From NCBI GenBank assembly GCA_902787955.1, contig CADAIJ010000004.1, forward strand, positions 1 through 64,000: a DNA stretch of 64,000 nucleotides. Direction: 5' to 3'. Below, in pieces: positions 18,029 to 26,824 of this stretch. Position 1 is the first letter of the stretch. Each line of letters begins with the position of its first letter. The notes below the pieces were generated by a model. That model saw only the letters and a program-made list of their open reading frames with translations, searched no databases and was not told where the DNA came from. Origin of the DNA: an uncultured Erysipelotrichaceae bacterium. GTDB lineage: Bacteria > Bacillota_I > Bacilli_A > RFN20 > CAG-826. A program made the position numbers and the translations under genes.

Positions 18029-18654
18029 ATTATCAAGAACAATTCTATTCTGATGAAGTTAATTATATTGTTGGAATAGATGAAGCAGGACGAGGTCCAT
18101 TAGCAGGTCCAGTTGTCGCTGCGGCGGTAATTTTCTCACGCGCGTATATTAATAAAGATATAAATGACTCGAAACAACTTAGTGAAAAGCAAAGAGAGAA
18201 ACTTTTTAACGTTATAAAAGAGAATGCTTTAGCAATAGGTGTGGGTATCGTAGACGCTGAAACAATTGATAAATTAAATATTTATGAAGCCACGAAAGTT
18301 GCGATGAAAGAAGCAATTAAAAACTTAAACCATAATTTCGATTTAATCTTAACTGACGCAATGCCACTTAAAGGATTTGATGTACCAGTAATAGATATTA
18401 TTAAGGGCGACGCAAAAGCTTTACCAATTGCCGCGGCCTCAATCATTGCAAAAGTAACTCGAGATCACATTATGGATGAACTTGATACAAAATATCCAAT
18501 GTATAACTTTAAACATAATAAAGGTTATGGAACTAAAGACCATATGAATGCATTAAAAGAATACGGACCAGTCCCAAAACTTCATCGCTATTCTTATAAA
18601 CCTGTTTATCGTGCTTCTATAGAAGAAGTGTCATTATTTGACGATTTAAAATAA
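17995..18654 (+). CDS. rnhB: ribonuclease HII
   Basis: RNase HII removes ribonucleotides from DNA and the RNA strand of hybrids. The catalytic Asp29-Glu30 pair lies in GIDEAGRGPLAGPVVAAAV, and the further acidic residues lie in LILTDAMPL and KVTRDHIMDELD. The late YGTKDHMNALKEYGPVPKLH is typical. At 219 residues the protein is a compact form lacking the N-terminal extension seen in Bacillus RnhB. The start codon lies inside rbgA, so translation is coupled. The stop is followed by a T-run and then the dprA leader. Confidence 0.95.
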   Translation: MHTRESSNEYLDYQEQFYSDEVNYIVGIDEAGRGPLAGPVVAAAVIFSRAYINKDINDSKQLSEKQREKLFNVIKENALAIGVGIVDAETIDKLNIYEATKVAMKEAIKNLNHNFDLILTDAMPLKGFDVPVIDIIKGDAKALPIAAASIIAKVTRDHIMDELDTKYPMYNFKHNKGYGTKDHMNALKEYGPVPKLHRYSYKPVYRASIEEVSLFDDLK

Positions 18655-18660
18655 TTTTTT

Positions 18661-18713
18661 CCCAAATTTTGATCATTTTTATCGCCTTCACCCCCTACTT
18701 ATTGGTAGGAGGT
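18661..18713 (+). promoter_or_regulatory. dprA leader pattern shared with the gene at 36685
   Basis: CCCAAA at 18661-18666, 23 bp, ACCCCC at 18690-18695, then TAGGAGGT at 18706-18713. The region upstream of 36685 has the same two hexamers with the same 23-bp spacing and the same Shine-Dalgarno octamer. No standard -35/-10 pair is evident. Confidence 0.4.
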
Positions 18714-18719
18714 CTTTTT

Positions 18720-19559
18720 ATGGAAGCAAGAGACATTTTAATTTATTTGAACATGCGTTTTGACGCGAATTGGGATGAAATCTATAAGCATATATGCGCT
18801 AAAGATTTAGATTTTACTGAAGATGAAGTTGAGTCCGCTTTAAAAAGTATTAAGTCTAAAGTGGTAACTGCCTTAGATGATGATTATCCTGAGGTACTTA
18901 AGACATGTTTTAAGATGCCATTTGTTCTTTATTATTATGGAGACTTATCTCTTTTAAATGATCGAGAGAAGATTACTGCAATAGTAGGATCAAGAAACGC
19001 ATCTAATTATGGAAGGACAAAAGGATATGAAATCGCTAAAGAAATCGCTAAAGAATATATCATTATTTCTGGTATGGCTCATGGAATTGACTCAGTGGCT
19101 CATGAAGCGTCGATTGCAGTAAACGGTAAAACGATAGCAGTTTTAGGTAGTGGAATTGATTATTGTTACCCACAAGACAATAAAAGATTATATGAATATA
19201 TTAAAGAAAATGGATTATTAATATCTGAGCACGCGAACAAACACGCTCCATTACCAACTAATTTTCCATGGCGAAATCGAATTATAGCTCACTGCGCGAG
19301 ATTTTTATTTGTTCCAGAAGCTAAATTAAGATCAGGAAGTCAAGTTACAGTTAGTTTTGCTCTTAATACCGTTGATAACATTTTTGTTCTTCCTCATCAT
19401 GCTGGAGAGGATTCATTATGTAACCGTTTAGCTATTTCAGGAGCAGCTTTAATTGAATCAATTGAGGATTTCCATCACGAGGTAGCATTAGGCAAAGGGA
19501 AGTATGAAGTAAGTGAAGAAGTGCGAAAGAATTTTTCAAGCGAGGTTAAAGAATATTAA
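18720..19559 (+). CDS. dprA: DNA-processing protein DprA
   Basis: DprA binds incoming single-stranded DNA during natural transformation and loads RecA. The 279-residue protein contains the Rossmann-like DprA core: IVGSRNASNYG, the signature SGMAHGIDSVAHEAS, VLGSGIDYCYP, and the later FPWRNRIIAHCARFLFVPEA. The C-terminal winged helix common in longer DprA proteins is absent or reduced. The ATG at 18720 is chosen because TAGGAGG lies at ideal distance; a TTG at 18669 is upstream of it. The order rnhB-dprA-topA is typical of Firmicutes. No other competence gene is in the window. Confidence 0.94.
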   Translation: MEARDILIYLNMRFDANWDEIYKHICAKDLDFTEDEVESALKSIKSKVVTALDDDYPEVLKTCFKMPFVLYYYGDLSLLNDREKITAIVGSRNASNYGRTKGYEIAKEIAKEYIIISGMAHGIDSVAHEASIAVNGKTIAVLGSGIDYCYPQDNKRLYEYIKENGLLISEHANKHAPLPTNFPWRNRIIAHCARFLFVPEAKLRSGSQVTVSFALNTVDNIFVLPHHAGEDSLCNRLAISGAALIESIEDFHHEVALGKGKYEVSEEVRKNFSSEVKEY

Positions 19560-19637
19560 TAATCTTTAAGATAATAAGGTCCAAATTTCCCTTGTTGACT
19601 TATATTGTTTTATGTTTATCATTTATGGCGAAATATT

Positions 19638-21725
19638 ATGAAATTAGTCATTGTTGAGTCTCCAAATAAGTGTAATACCATCTCCAAATACCTTGGTGCA
19701 GGCTATAAAGTTATGGCCACGAAGGGTCACCTTCGTGATCTCTCCAAAAAAGGTGTTGGAGGCTTTGGTATTGAACCAGATAGTGACTTTAAAGCGCATT
19801 ATGAAATTGACTCATCAAAATATAAAATCGTTAATGAATTACGCGCTGAAAGTAAAAAAGCCGAAGAAGTAATTCTCGCAACCGACCCTGACCGTGAAGG
19901 TGAAGCTATTGCTTGGCATTTAGCCCAAATCCTAGGTTTAGATTTATCTAAAACTAAAAGACTAGAGTTCCATGAGATCACTAAAGAATCAATTAATGAA
20001 GCGATTAATAATCCTCGTTTAATCGATATGAATCTTGTTCAATCTCAAGAATCAAGAAGAATTATTGACCGCGTTATTGGTTTTAAACTTTCTAACATTA
20101 TGCAGAAGAAGATTAAATCTCGTTCGGCGGGAAGAGTTCAATCTGCTACTTTAAAACTTATCTGTGACCATGAAGATGAAATTAAAAACTTCGTTCCAGA
20201 AGAATATTGGTCTTTATCCGCGGAAATTGGTTTAGATGAAAGTGTGATTAAGGCTAACTTCTATGGTTTAAATAACAAAGCAAAGAAGATTTCTTCTAAA
20301 GAAGTTAACGATAAGATTCTTGAACAAATGGGACAATTCGCTAAAGTTAGTGATATTAAAACCGTTAGTAAAAAACAAGAATCAAAACCTGCTTTTACAA
20401 CTTCATCCTTACAACAAGAAGCATTCAATCAATATGGTTTTAGTGCCTCAAAGACCGCATCTTTAGCCCAAGAACTTTATGAAGGTATTGAAATTGATGG
20501 TGAACGCATTGGTTTAATTACTTATATCCGTACTGATAGTACTCAACTTAGTGCTTCATTTATTGCTAGCGCGACTAAATATATTACTGAACATATCGGC
20601 AAAGAATATATGGGCACTATTAAGCGTGGTAGCAAAGTTAAAAACGCGCAAAATGCACACGAAGCTATTCGTCCAACAAGCGTTTATCGTTTCCCAGAAG
20701 TTTTACGTCCTTCTTTTAAAAGAACAGATTTATATAAACTTTATAAACTCATCTATCAAAGAGCAATTGCCTCTTTAATGACACCTAAAGAATACGAAAC
20801 TACCACAATTACTTTCGATTCCAATGGAGTCACCTTTAAATACGATACTGAAAAAACAACTTTTGATGGTTACACAAAAGTTTATCGTAGTAAAGAAGAT
20901 ACACCTGATGTCGCTACACCTAATGTTGTTTTAGGTAATGAATACGCGATTATTAAGATTAAAAACCAACAAGAATTTACTACTCCTCCAGCTAGATATA
21001 GCGAAGCTAAAGTAGTTAAACTTATGGAAGAAATGGGTATTGGTAGACCTTCTACTTATGCTTCAACAATCGTTACCTTAATTAAAAGAGACTATATTGT
21101 TTCCCAAAAAGGTATCATTACTCCAACTGAAGTTGGTTATCGTACCAATCACGTCTTATTTAAATATTTCCCAGAAATTATCGATGTTAATTACACTGCG
21201 AACATGGAAACTGAACTTGACCAAATTCAAGATGGCGTTAAATCGAGAGTGGAAGTTTTAAATGATTTCTATTATCCATTTATGGATCTTTGTGATGAAA
21301 AAGCCAAGATCATGTATAACGATGATCCAGTTCCTGCAGGAAGAAATTGTCCAAAATGTGGTAGTCCACTTGTTTATAAAAACTCCACCTTTGGTGAATT
21401 TGTAGGTTGCTCAAATTATCCTCACTGTAAATATAAAGAACTTCCTGAAAAGGAAATTGAATATTTAGATGAAACTTGTCCAAAGTGTGGCAAGAAATTA
21501 GTGTATCGTTATACAACTAACCATAGAAGATTTGTTGGTTGTAGTGGCTATCCAGATTGTGACTTTGTTAGACATGAAGAAGCTAACGATAAAAAAGTCA
21601 TTAAAGAATGCCCTGAATGTGGTGGAAATATGGTCGTTAAGAAATATAAAGGCCGTTCATATTTAGGTTGCACTAATTATCCAAAGTGTAAACATACCGA
21701 AAAATATGTTTATTCAAAGAAATAA
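19638..21725 (+). CDS. topA: DNA topoisomerase I
   Basis: Topoisomerase I relaxes negative supercoils. The 695-residue protein has an N-terminal Toprim domain (VIVESPNKCNTI, ATDPDREGEAIAWHL), the active-site Tyr near 296 in GLITYIRTDSTQ, and three C-terminal four-cysteine zinc ribbons beginning CPKCGSPL, CPKCGKKL and CPECGGNM. The ATG at 19638 starts exactly at the Toprim strand, although no Shine-Dalgarno sequence is visible; an in-frame ATG at 19605 would add 11 unsupported residues. A possible promoter, TTGACT at 19595 and TATCAT at 19617, would give a leader of about 9 nt. Confidence 0.97.
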   Translation: MKLVIVESPNKCNTISKYLGAGYKVMATKGHLRDLSKKGVGGFGIEPDSDFKAHYEIDSSKYKIVNELRAESKKAEEVILATDPDREGEAIAWHLAQILGLDLSKTKRLEFHEITKESINEAINNPRLIDMNLVQSQESRRIIDRVIGFKLSNIMQKKIKSRSAGRVQSATLKLICDHEDEIKNFVPEEYWSLSAEIGLDESVIKANFYGLNNKAKKISSKEVNDKILEQMGQFAKVSDIKTVSKKQESKPAFTTSSLQQEAFNQYGFSASKTASLAQELYEGIEIDGERIGLITYIRTDSTQLSASFIASATKYITEHIGKEYMGTIKRGSKVKNAQNAHEAIRPTSVYRFPEVLRPSFKRTDLYKLYKLIYQRAIASLMTPKEYETTTITFDSNGVTFKYDTEKTTFDGYTKVYRSKEDTPDVATPNVVLGNEYAIIKIKNQQEFTTPPARYSEAKVVKLMEEMGIGRPSTYASTIVTLIKRDYIVSQKGIITPTEVGYRTNHVLFKYFPEIIDVNYTANMETELDQIQDGVKSRVEVLNDFYYPFMDLCDEKAKIMYNDDPVPAGRNCPKCGSPLVYKNSTFGEFVGCSNYPHCKYKELPEKEIEYLDETCPKCGKKLVYRYTTNHRRFVGCSGYPDCDFVRHEEANDKKVIKECPECGGNMVVKKYKGRSYLGCTNYPKCKHTEKYVYSKK

Positions 21726-21736
21726 ATATAAAAAGT

Positions 21737-21745
21737 TGTTATAAT
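21737..21745 (+). promoter_or_regulatory. extended -10 promoter of trmFO, leaderless geometry
   Basis: TGTTATAAT is an exact extended -10 element. Eight bases separate it from the ATG at 21754, so transcription should begin within about 2 nt of the start codon. Confidence 0.65.
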
Positions 21746-21753
21746 ATTTTCCG

Positions 21754-23043
21754 ATGAAAAGAATAAATGTAATCGGAGCAGGATTAGCAGGCTCAGAAGC
21801 TTGCTATTTTTTGCTCAAGAAAGGTTATGAAGTTCATTTATATGAAAAGCGCCCTAAAGTAATGACGCCTGCTCATGAAACTTCATACTTTGGTGAACTT
21901 GTTTGTTCTAATTCTTTAAAAGGAAAAGCAATCACTAATGCTTGTGGTTTATTAAAAGAAGAGATCCGTTTAATGGGCTCAATCATGATGGAAAGTTCAA
22001 ATCAATCCGAAGTACCTAGTGGTGGTGCATTATCAGTGGATAGAGAATTATTCGCTAAATATATAACTGATAAACTTAAATCATTCCCTAACTTAATTAT
22101 TCATGAAGAAGATGTCTCTTCCCTTGATGAAAGTGTTCCTACTATAGTAGCGACTGGGCCTCTTACAAGCGACTCCCTAGTGGTTTTTTTGAAAAAACTA
22201 ACCAATTCCGAGGACTTATTTTTCTTTGATGCTAGCGCGCCTATTATTAAAAAAGATTCGATTGATTTTACTAAGGCTTACTATAAAAGCCGTTACGACC
22301 AAGGCGATGATTCTTATATTAATTGTCCATTCTCAAAAGAAGAATATGATGTCTTTTATCATGAACTTGTTAATGCTGAACTAGCGATGGTTCATGAATT
22401 TGATAAACATTATTTTGAAGGTTGTATGCCTATTGAAGTTATGGCTAAAAGAGGTTATGACACGATTAGATTTGGACCACTTAAACCAAAAGGACTTCAA
22501 AGAGAAGGCTATCCAAAAGCTTTTGCAGTGGTTCAACTCCGTCAAGATAACGTTGTTAATGATTTATATAATATCGTAGGTTTTCAAACTAACCTTACTT
22601 ATGGGGAACAAAAAAGAGTATTTAGACTTATCCCAGGACTAGAGCATGCCGAATTTGTTCGATACGGTTTAATGCATCGAAATACTTATTTAAACTCACC
22701 TTTATTACTTAATGAAGATTTGTCTTTAAAGGGTCATCCTAATATCTATATTGCTGGTCAATTAGCAGGTGTCGAAGGTTATGTAGAATCCGCTGCTATG
22801 GGATTACTAGCCGCTATCTTTATTGATCAAAAATTAACAAAAAACAATGCAGAACTCCCACCAATTAGAACAATGTGTGGTTCTTTACTAAACTATATTA
22901 CACACGCTAATACGAAAGATTTTTCTCCGATGAATGCTAACTTTGGTATTCTTTTTGGAGCAAATAAATATAATAAAGAAGAAGTAGCGAAATACGCTTT
23001 AGAGTTAATCAAAGAATACTATGCTAAAGTTCAAAGAGATTGA
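21754..23043 (+). CDS. trmFO: folate-dependent tRNA uridine-54 methyltransferase TrmFO
   Basis: TrmFO makes 5-methyluridine at position 54 of tRNA using methylenetetrahydrofolate and FAD. The N-terminal dinucleotide fold is VIGAGLAGSEACYFL. It is followed by the family segments ELVCSNSLKG, GLLKEEIRLMGS and VPSGGALSVDRELF, and later FRLIPGLEHAEFVRYGLMHR and AGQLAGVEGYVESAAMG. The length of 429 residues is typical. There is no Shine-Dalgarno sequence. The topA-trmFO-xer order is conserved in Firmicutes. Its end overlaps the recombinase gene by 23 nt. Confidence 0.96.
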   Translation: MKRINVIGAGLAGSEACYFLLKKGYEVHLYEKRPKVMTPAHETSYFGELVCSNSLKGKAITNACGLLKEEIRLMGSIMMESSNQSEVPSGGALSVDRELFAKYITDKLKSFPNLIIHEEDVSSLDESVPTIVATGPLTSDSLVVFLKKLTNSEDLFFFDASAPIIKKDSIDFTKAYYKSRYDQGDDSYINCPFSKEEYDVFYHELVNAELAMVHEFDKHYFEGCMPIEVMAKRGYDTIRFGPLKPKGLQREGYPKAFAVVQLRQDNVVNDLYNIVGFQTNLTYGEQKRVFRLIPGLEHAEFVRYGLMHRNTYLNSPLLLNEDLSLKGHPNIYIAGQLAGVEGYVESAAMGLLAAIFIDQKLTKNNAELPPIRTMCGSLLNYITHANTKDFSPMNANFGILFGANKYNKEEVAKYALELIKEYYAKVQRD

Positions 23044-23935
23044 TAGTTTTATAGAGTATCTCCAGTTTAATCTTGGATTCTCGGTTGAAACACTTGATGC
23101 CTATCGTAGAGACATCAATTCTTTCTACACCTATATTTATACAAATGGCAAAGATATTTTAGATGTTGATAAAGAAACCATTCGAGATTATTTAGCTAAA
23201 GAACTTGAAGCGGGTAAAACTCATAAAACATTATGTCGCAGATTATCTTGTTTAAGACATTACTATGACTATTTATTTGATAATGGCTATGTAATGCAAA
23301 ACCCATTTTATTTTATAAATAATCCAAAGAAAGAAAAGACACTTCCACACGTTTTATATCCTGAACAAGTCGAAACATTATTAGCTGAAAATAAAAAACG
23401 AACTGATAACTTAAAATACCGTGATGAATGCATCTTAGAAATCCTTTATTCTAGTGGAGTTCGTGTTCATGAATTAGTTAACATCACCCTTCAAGATATC
23501 GATATTAAATCTCGTATTATCCGTATCAATGAAGGTAAAGGCAAAAAAGATCGTTTAGTGGGCTTTGATGAAAGAACTCAAAAAACTCTACTTGATTACG
23601 TTAGAAAGTATCGTGTAGAACTCGAAAATAACAATAAAAATGGGATGGTGGATTACTTATTTTTATCTGCGAAAGGTGAACAATTAACCACTCGTGGAGT
23701 GCAATATATCTTGAAGCAAATCGAACTAAAAACTGGTTTAGATTATGGACTTCATCCTCATACTTTAAGACACTCTTTTGCGACAAATTTACTCAATAAC
23801 GGTGCAGATCTCCGGGTAATTCAAGAACTTCTTGGCCATTCTTCGCTTAACACAACTCAGATTTACACTCACGTTTCCGAAGAGGCAATGAAATACCAAT
23901 TTGCTACCTCTCACCCAAGAGCTAAAAAGAAATAA
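23021..23935 (+). CDS. xerC: XerC/XerD-type tyrosine recombinase
   Basis: This 304-residue tyrosine recombinase probably resolves chromosome dimers at dif. The N-terminal SAM-like core-binding domain covers about residues 1-90. The catalytic set is complete: Arg148 in SSGVRVHEL, Lys near 174 in EGKGKKDR, His247 and Arg250 in HPHTLRHSF, His273 in LLGHSSL and nucleophile Tyr282 in QIYTHV. The position after topA-trmFO matches XerC (CodV) of Bacillus, but hslV/hslU/codY, which follow there, are absent and rpsB comes next. XerC versus XerD is decided by context only. Confidence 0.88.
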   Translation: MLKFKEIDSFIEYLQFNLGFSVETLDAYRRDINSFYTYIYTNGKDILDVDKETIRDYLAKELEAGKTHKTLCRRLSCLRHYYDYLFDNGYVMQNPFYFINNPKKEKTLPHVLYPEQVETLLAENKKRTDNLKYRDECILEILYSSGVRVHELVNITLQDIDIKSRIIRINEGKGKKDRLVGFDERTQKTLLDYVRKYRVELENNNKNGMVDYLFLSAKGEQLTTRGVQYILKQIELKTGLDYGLHPHTLRHSFATNLLNNGADLRVIQELLGHSSLNTTQIYTHVSEEAMKYQFATSHPRAKKK

Positions 23936-23945
23936 CAAATATTAT

Positions 23946-23974
23946 TTGTATTTTATCTAGTTGTTTGCTAGAAT
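23946..23974 (+). promoter_or_regulatory. promoter of the rpsB-tsf-pyrH-frr operon
   Basis: TTGTAT at 23946-23951, a 17-bp spacer, and TAGAAT at 23969-23974 preceded by TGC (extended -10). The predicted start is near 23981, giving a 123-nt leader, long for this genome. Confidence 0.75.
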
Positions 23975-23980
23975 ATTTCA

Positions 23981-24103
23981 CGCTGCAATAAGCAGTAATA
24001 CACACATTAGGAATTCAACTTCCAGGTCCTGCTCGCCACGGGGCAAAATAGCAGGGGAGGTTGTTCGAACTAATGGAGGATAAAAACAAATGGAGGTTCT
24101 CAA
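23981..24103 (+). ncRNA. structured rpsB leader, candidate S2 autoregulatory element
   Basis: The leader can form CTGC-AATAA-GCAG near 23983, GGAA...TTCC at 24010-24023, and a larger CCTGCT...AGCAGG stem (24028-24055) enclosing a GC-rich CGCCACGGGGC internal part. Such structure and GC content stand out here. Leaders for ribosomal protein S2 are known in bacteria; no covariance search was possible. Confidence 0.5.
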
Positions 24104-25207
24104 ATGGAAGAACAAGAAAAAGTAGTAGCACCTGCTGAAGAAGCTGCTCCAGCACCTGCTCAAGAGGAGGTCATGAAAATGGTATTACATGACGAAAACG
24201 CTCCTATTATTACCATGAAAAAATTATTAGAGGGTGGTGTCCACTTCGGTCATCAAACTCGCAAATGGAATCCAAAGATGGGCAAATTCATCTATGGTGC
24301 TCGTAATGGAATCTATATTATCGATTTAGCTAAATCTGCTGCTAAGATCGAAGAAGCTTATCTTGCTTTAAAGAAAATCGTTGATGAAAACGGTAAAGTC
24401 TTATTCGTTGGTATCAAACCACAATGTAAGACCGTCGTTGAAGAACAAGCTCTCCGTTCTGGTAGCTTCTATATCACCAGCCGTTGGTTAGGTGGTACCC
24501 TCACAAACTTCAAGACTATTCAATCTCGTATTAGAAGATTAAAAGAACTTGAACAAATGGAAATTGATGGTACATTTGAACGCCTTCCAAAGAAAGAAGT
24601 TTCTCTCTTAAAGAAGGAAAAAGACAAACTAGCCAAGAACTTATCCGGTATTAAAGAAATGAGAAAAGTTCCTAACGCTGTTATCGTTGTCGATCCAATG
24701 CTCGAACATAACGCTGTTAGCGAAGCTCATAAGCTCGGTATTCCAGTATTTGGTATTGCTGATACAAACAGTGATCCAGATGTTCTTGATTTCCCAATCC
24801 CAGCTAACGATGACGCTCTTCGTTCCGTCAAATTAATCGTTACAATTCTCGCTGATGCTATCGTTGAATCCAAAGGTGGTATCACTGAAGTTGCTTACGT
24901 TAAAGACGAAGGTGACGAAGTTACAATGAAAGATGTCATCCGTCAAGCTGATAAAGAAAACGCTGAAAGAATTGCCGCTATTCGTAAAGCTAGACAAGAA
25001 AAACAAGAAAGACTCGAAAAGCTCCAAGCTCAAAGAGAAGCTCAAAGAAAAGCTCGCGAAGAAGGCAAGAATGCTCCAAAAGCTGAAGAAGCTAAGGAAG
25101 AAAAACCAACTGAAGAAAAATCTGAAGAAGCCGCTCCTGCTAAGAAGCCAGCTAAGAAAGCTCCTGCTAAAAAAGCCGCTGCTCCTAAGGAAGGAGATGC
25201 AGAATAA
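24104..25207 (+). CDS. rpsB: 30S ribosomal protein S2, with N- and C-terminal extensions
   Basis: S2 binds the 30S head-body junction. The canonical core begins at TMKKLLEGGVHFGHQTRKWN around residue 37 and includes GIKPQCKTVVEEQA, FYITSRWLGGTLTNFKT and FGIADTNSDPD. It is longer than the usual 250-260 residues. About 30 extra Glu/Ala/Pro-rich residues precede the core, and a Lys/Ala/Pro-rich tail follows. The first ATG has TGGAGG in front. An internal GAGGAGG with ATGs at 24173 and 24179, both in frame, could start a 342-residue form lacking the extension. It overlaps tsf by one base. Confidence 0.95.
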   Translation: MEEQEKVVAPAEEAAPAPAQEEVMKMVLHDENAPIITMKKLLEGGVHFGHQTRKWNPKMGKFIYGARNGIYIIDLAKSAAKIEEAYLALKKIVDENGKVLFVGIKPQCKTVVEEQALRSGSFYITSRWLGGTLTNFKTIQSRIRRLKELEQMEIDGTFERLPKKEVSLLKKEKDKLAKNLSGIKEMRKVPNAVIVVDPMLEHNAVSEAHKLGIPVFGIADTNSDPDVLDFPIPANDDALRSVKLIVTILADAIVESKGGITEVAYVKDEGDEVTMKDVIRQADKENAERIAAIRKARQEKQERLEKLQAQREAQRKAREEGKNAPKAEEAKEEKPTEEKSEEAAPAKKPAKKAPAKKAAAPKEGDAE

Positions 25208-26073
25208 TGGCTAACATGATTGAACTCATTAAAGAACTTAGAGAACGTACCGGTGCTGGTATGATGGACTGCAAACACGCTCTTGAAGAAACAAATCAAG
25301 ATGTTGAAAAAGCCATCGACTGGTTAAGACAAAAAGGTATTGCTAAAGCCGCTGCTAAAGCTTCCCGTATTGCCGCTGAAGGTCTTGCAGGCGTTAAAGT
25401 CTCTGGTAACAAAGCTGCTATCGTTGAAGTTAACTGCGAAACTGACTTCGTTTCTAAAGGTGATAAATTCCATAAGCTCGTTGAAGATGTCTTAGATGTC
25501 ACCTTAAAAGAAGAACCTGCATGCATCAATTGTGCTCGTGAAGCTACAGCTTCCTTATTCACAGATGCTACAGTCTCCATGGGCGAAAAACTCGATTATC
25601 GTCGTTTCGAAATCGTGAAAAAAGCTGATGGTGAAGGCTTTGGTTCTTATATCCACATGGGTGGTAAGATCGGTGTTCTTGTCGTCTTAGAAAAAGAAGA
25701 TGAAGAACTCGCTAAAGGACTTGCAATGCACATCGCTGCTAACGCTCCAAAGTTCGTCTCTGAAGCTGAAATTCCAGCCGATGTCATAGCTCATGAAAGA
25801 GCAATCCAAGTTGAACTTATGAAACAAGATGAAAAGCTTGCTAATAAGCCAGCTGATATGCTTGAAAACATTGCCACTAAGAAAGTCCAAAAGGTCTTAT
25901 CTGAATCCACTTTATCCGCTCAAGTTTATTTACTTGATGGCGAGAAGAGTGTTGCTCAAGTCTTAAAAGAAAAAGGCAATAACGTTAAGTGCTTTATCCG
26001 TTACGCTGTTGGTGAAGGTATTGAAAAAAGACAAGATAACTTTGCCGAAGAAGTAATGAAAGAAGTAAAATAA
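25207..26073 (+). CDS. tsf: translation elongation factor Ts
   Basis: EF-Ts exchanges GDP for GTP on EF-Tu. The N-terminal UBA-like domain contains IKELRERTGAGMMDCKHALEE, and the Tu-contacting TDFVS motif appears in CETDFVSKGD near residue 80. The dimerisation core follows, with GGKIGVLVVLE and MHIAANAPKFVS. The length of 288 residues is normal. It starts on the last base of the rpsB stop, the usual rpsB-tsf coupling, and is followed by pyrH after 29 bp. Confidence 0.97.
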   Translation: MANMIELIKELRERTGAGMMDCKHALEETNQDVEKAIDWLRQKGIAKAAAKASRIAAEGLAGVKVSGNKAAIVEVNCETDFVSKGDKFHKLVEDVLDVTLKEEPACINCAREATASLFTDATVSMGEKLDYRRFEIVKKADGEGFGSYIHMGGKIGVLVVLEKEDEELAKGLAMHIAANAPKFVSEAEIPADVIAHERAIQVELMKQDEKLANKPADMLENIATKKVQKVLSESTLSAQVYLLDGEKSVAQVLKEKGNNVKCFIRYAVGEGIEKRQDNFAEEVMKEVK

Positions 26074-26102
26074 TTATTAGCTAATTGATTGGAGTCTTGC
26101 TT

Positions 26103-26819
26103 ATGAAATACAAACGAATCCTCATTAAATTATCTGGAGAAGCTCTTTCCGGTAATGGGGAAAGTGGTATTCTCTCTAGCAAGGCTCTTTTATCTACTTT
26201 AAGCGTTATTAAAGATATTCATGATCTTGGCGTGGAAGTAACTATAGTTACCGGTGCTGGAAATATCTGCCGCGGAGCGATTATTGAAAAATCCGGAATT
26301 GACCGTGTTACAGGCGATAAGATGGGAATGCTTGGGACAGCGATTAATGCATTTGCTGTCTCTTCATCCTTAAAATCTTTAGGGGTCGATAGTGAGGTTT
26401 TATCCGCGATTGAACTTGGTGATTTCGCTCCTAAATTTGATAAAGATCTCGCTGATAAATTATTAAAAGAAGGTAAGATTATCGTCTTTGCCGCAGGTAC
26501 TGGAAAACCATTTTTTACCACTGATACATGTGCAACCTTAAGAGCAATCGAGACGGGTTGTGATGCGATTTTTATGGCCAAAAATGGTGTGGAAGGAGTC
26601 TTCGATAGCGATCCAAGAATCAATAAAAACGCTCAGATGTTTAAAGAAATCACCTGCTCTGAAATGATTAAACGCAATTTGAAGGTGATGGATTTAACCG
26701 CTGTTGAAATGCTTAAAGACAAAGATATCGACGTTAGAGTATTTAGTATGTCTAATCCTGAAAACTTTGTTAAAATATTAAATGGTGAAGATATTGGTAC
26801 CACCATTAAGAAAGGATAA
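26103..26819 (+). CDS. pyrH: UMP kinase
   Basis: PyrH phosphorylates UMP to UDP and is the bacterial amino-acid-kinase-fold enzyme. The 238 residues show KRILIKLSGEALSG at the N-terminus, VTGAGNICRG, the UMP-site GDKMGMLGTAINA, GTGKPFFTTDTCA and KNGVEGVFDSDP. The ATG at 26103 is chosen because TTGGAGT lies in front and the family begins here; a TTG 18 nt upstream overlaps that site. It is third in the rpsB-tsf-pyrH-frr operon. Confidence 0.97.
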   Translation: MKYKRILIKLSGEALSGNGESGILSSKALLSTLSVIKDIHDLGVEVTIVTGAGNICRGAIIEKSGIDRVTGDKMGMLGTAINAFAVSSSLKSLGVDSEVLSAIELGDFAPKFDKDLADKLLKEGKIIVFAAGTGKPFFTTDTCATLRAIETGCDAIFMAKNGVEGVFDSDPRINKNAQMFKEITCSEMIKRNLKVMDLTAVEMLKDKDIDVRVFSMSNPENFVKILNGEDIGTTIKKG

Positions 26820-26824
26820 CTAAT

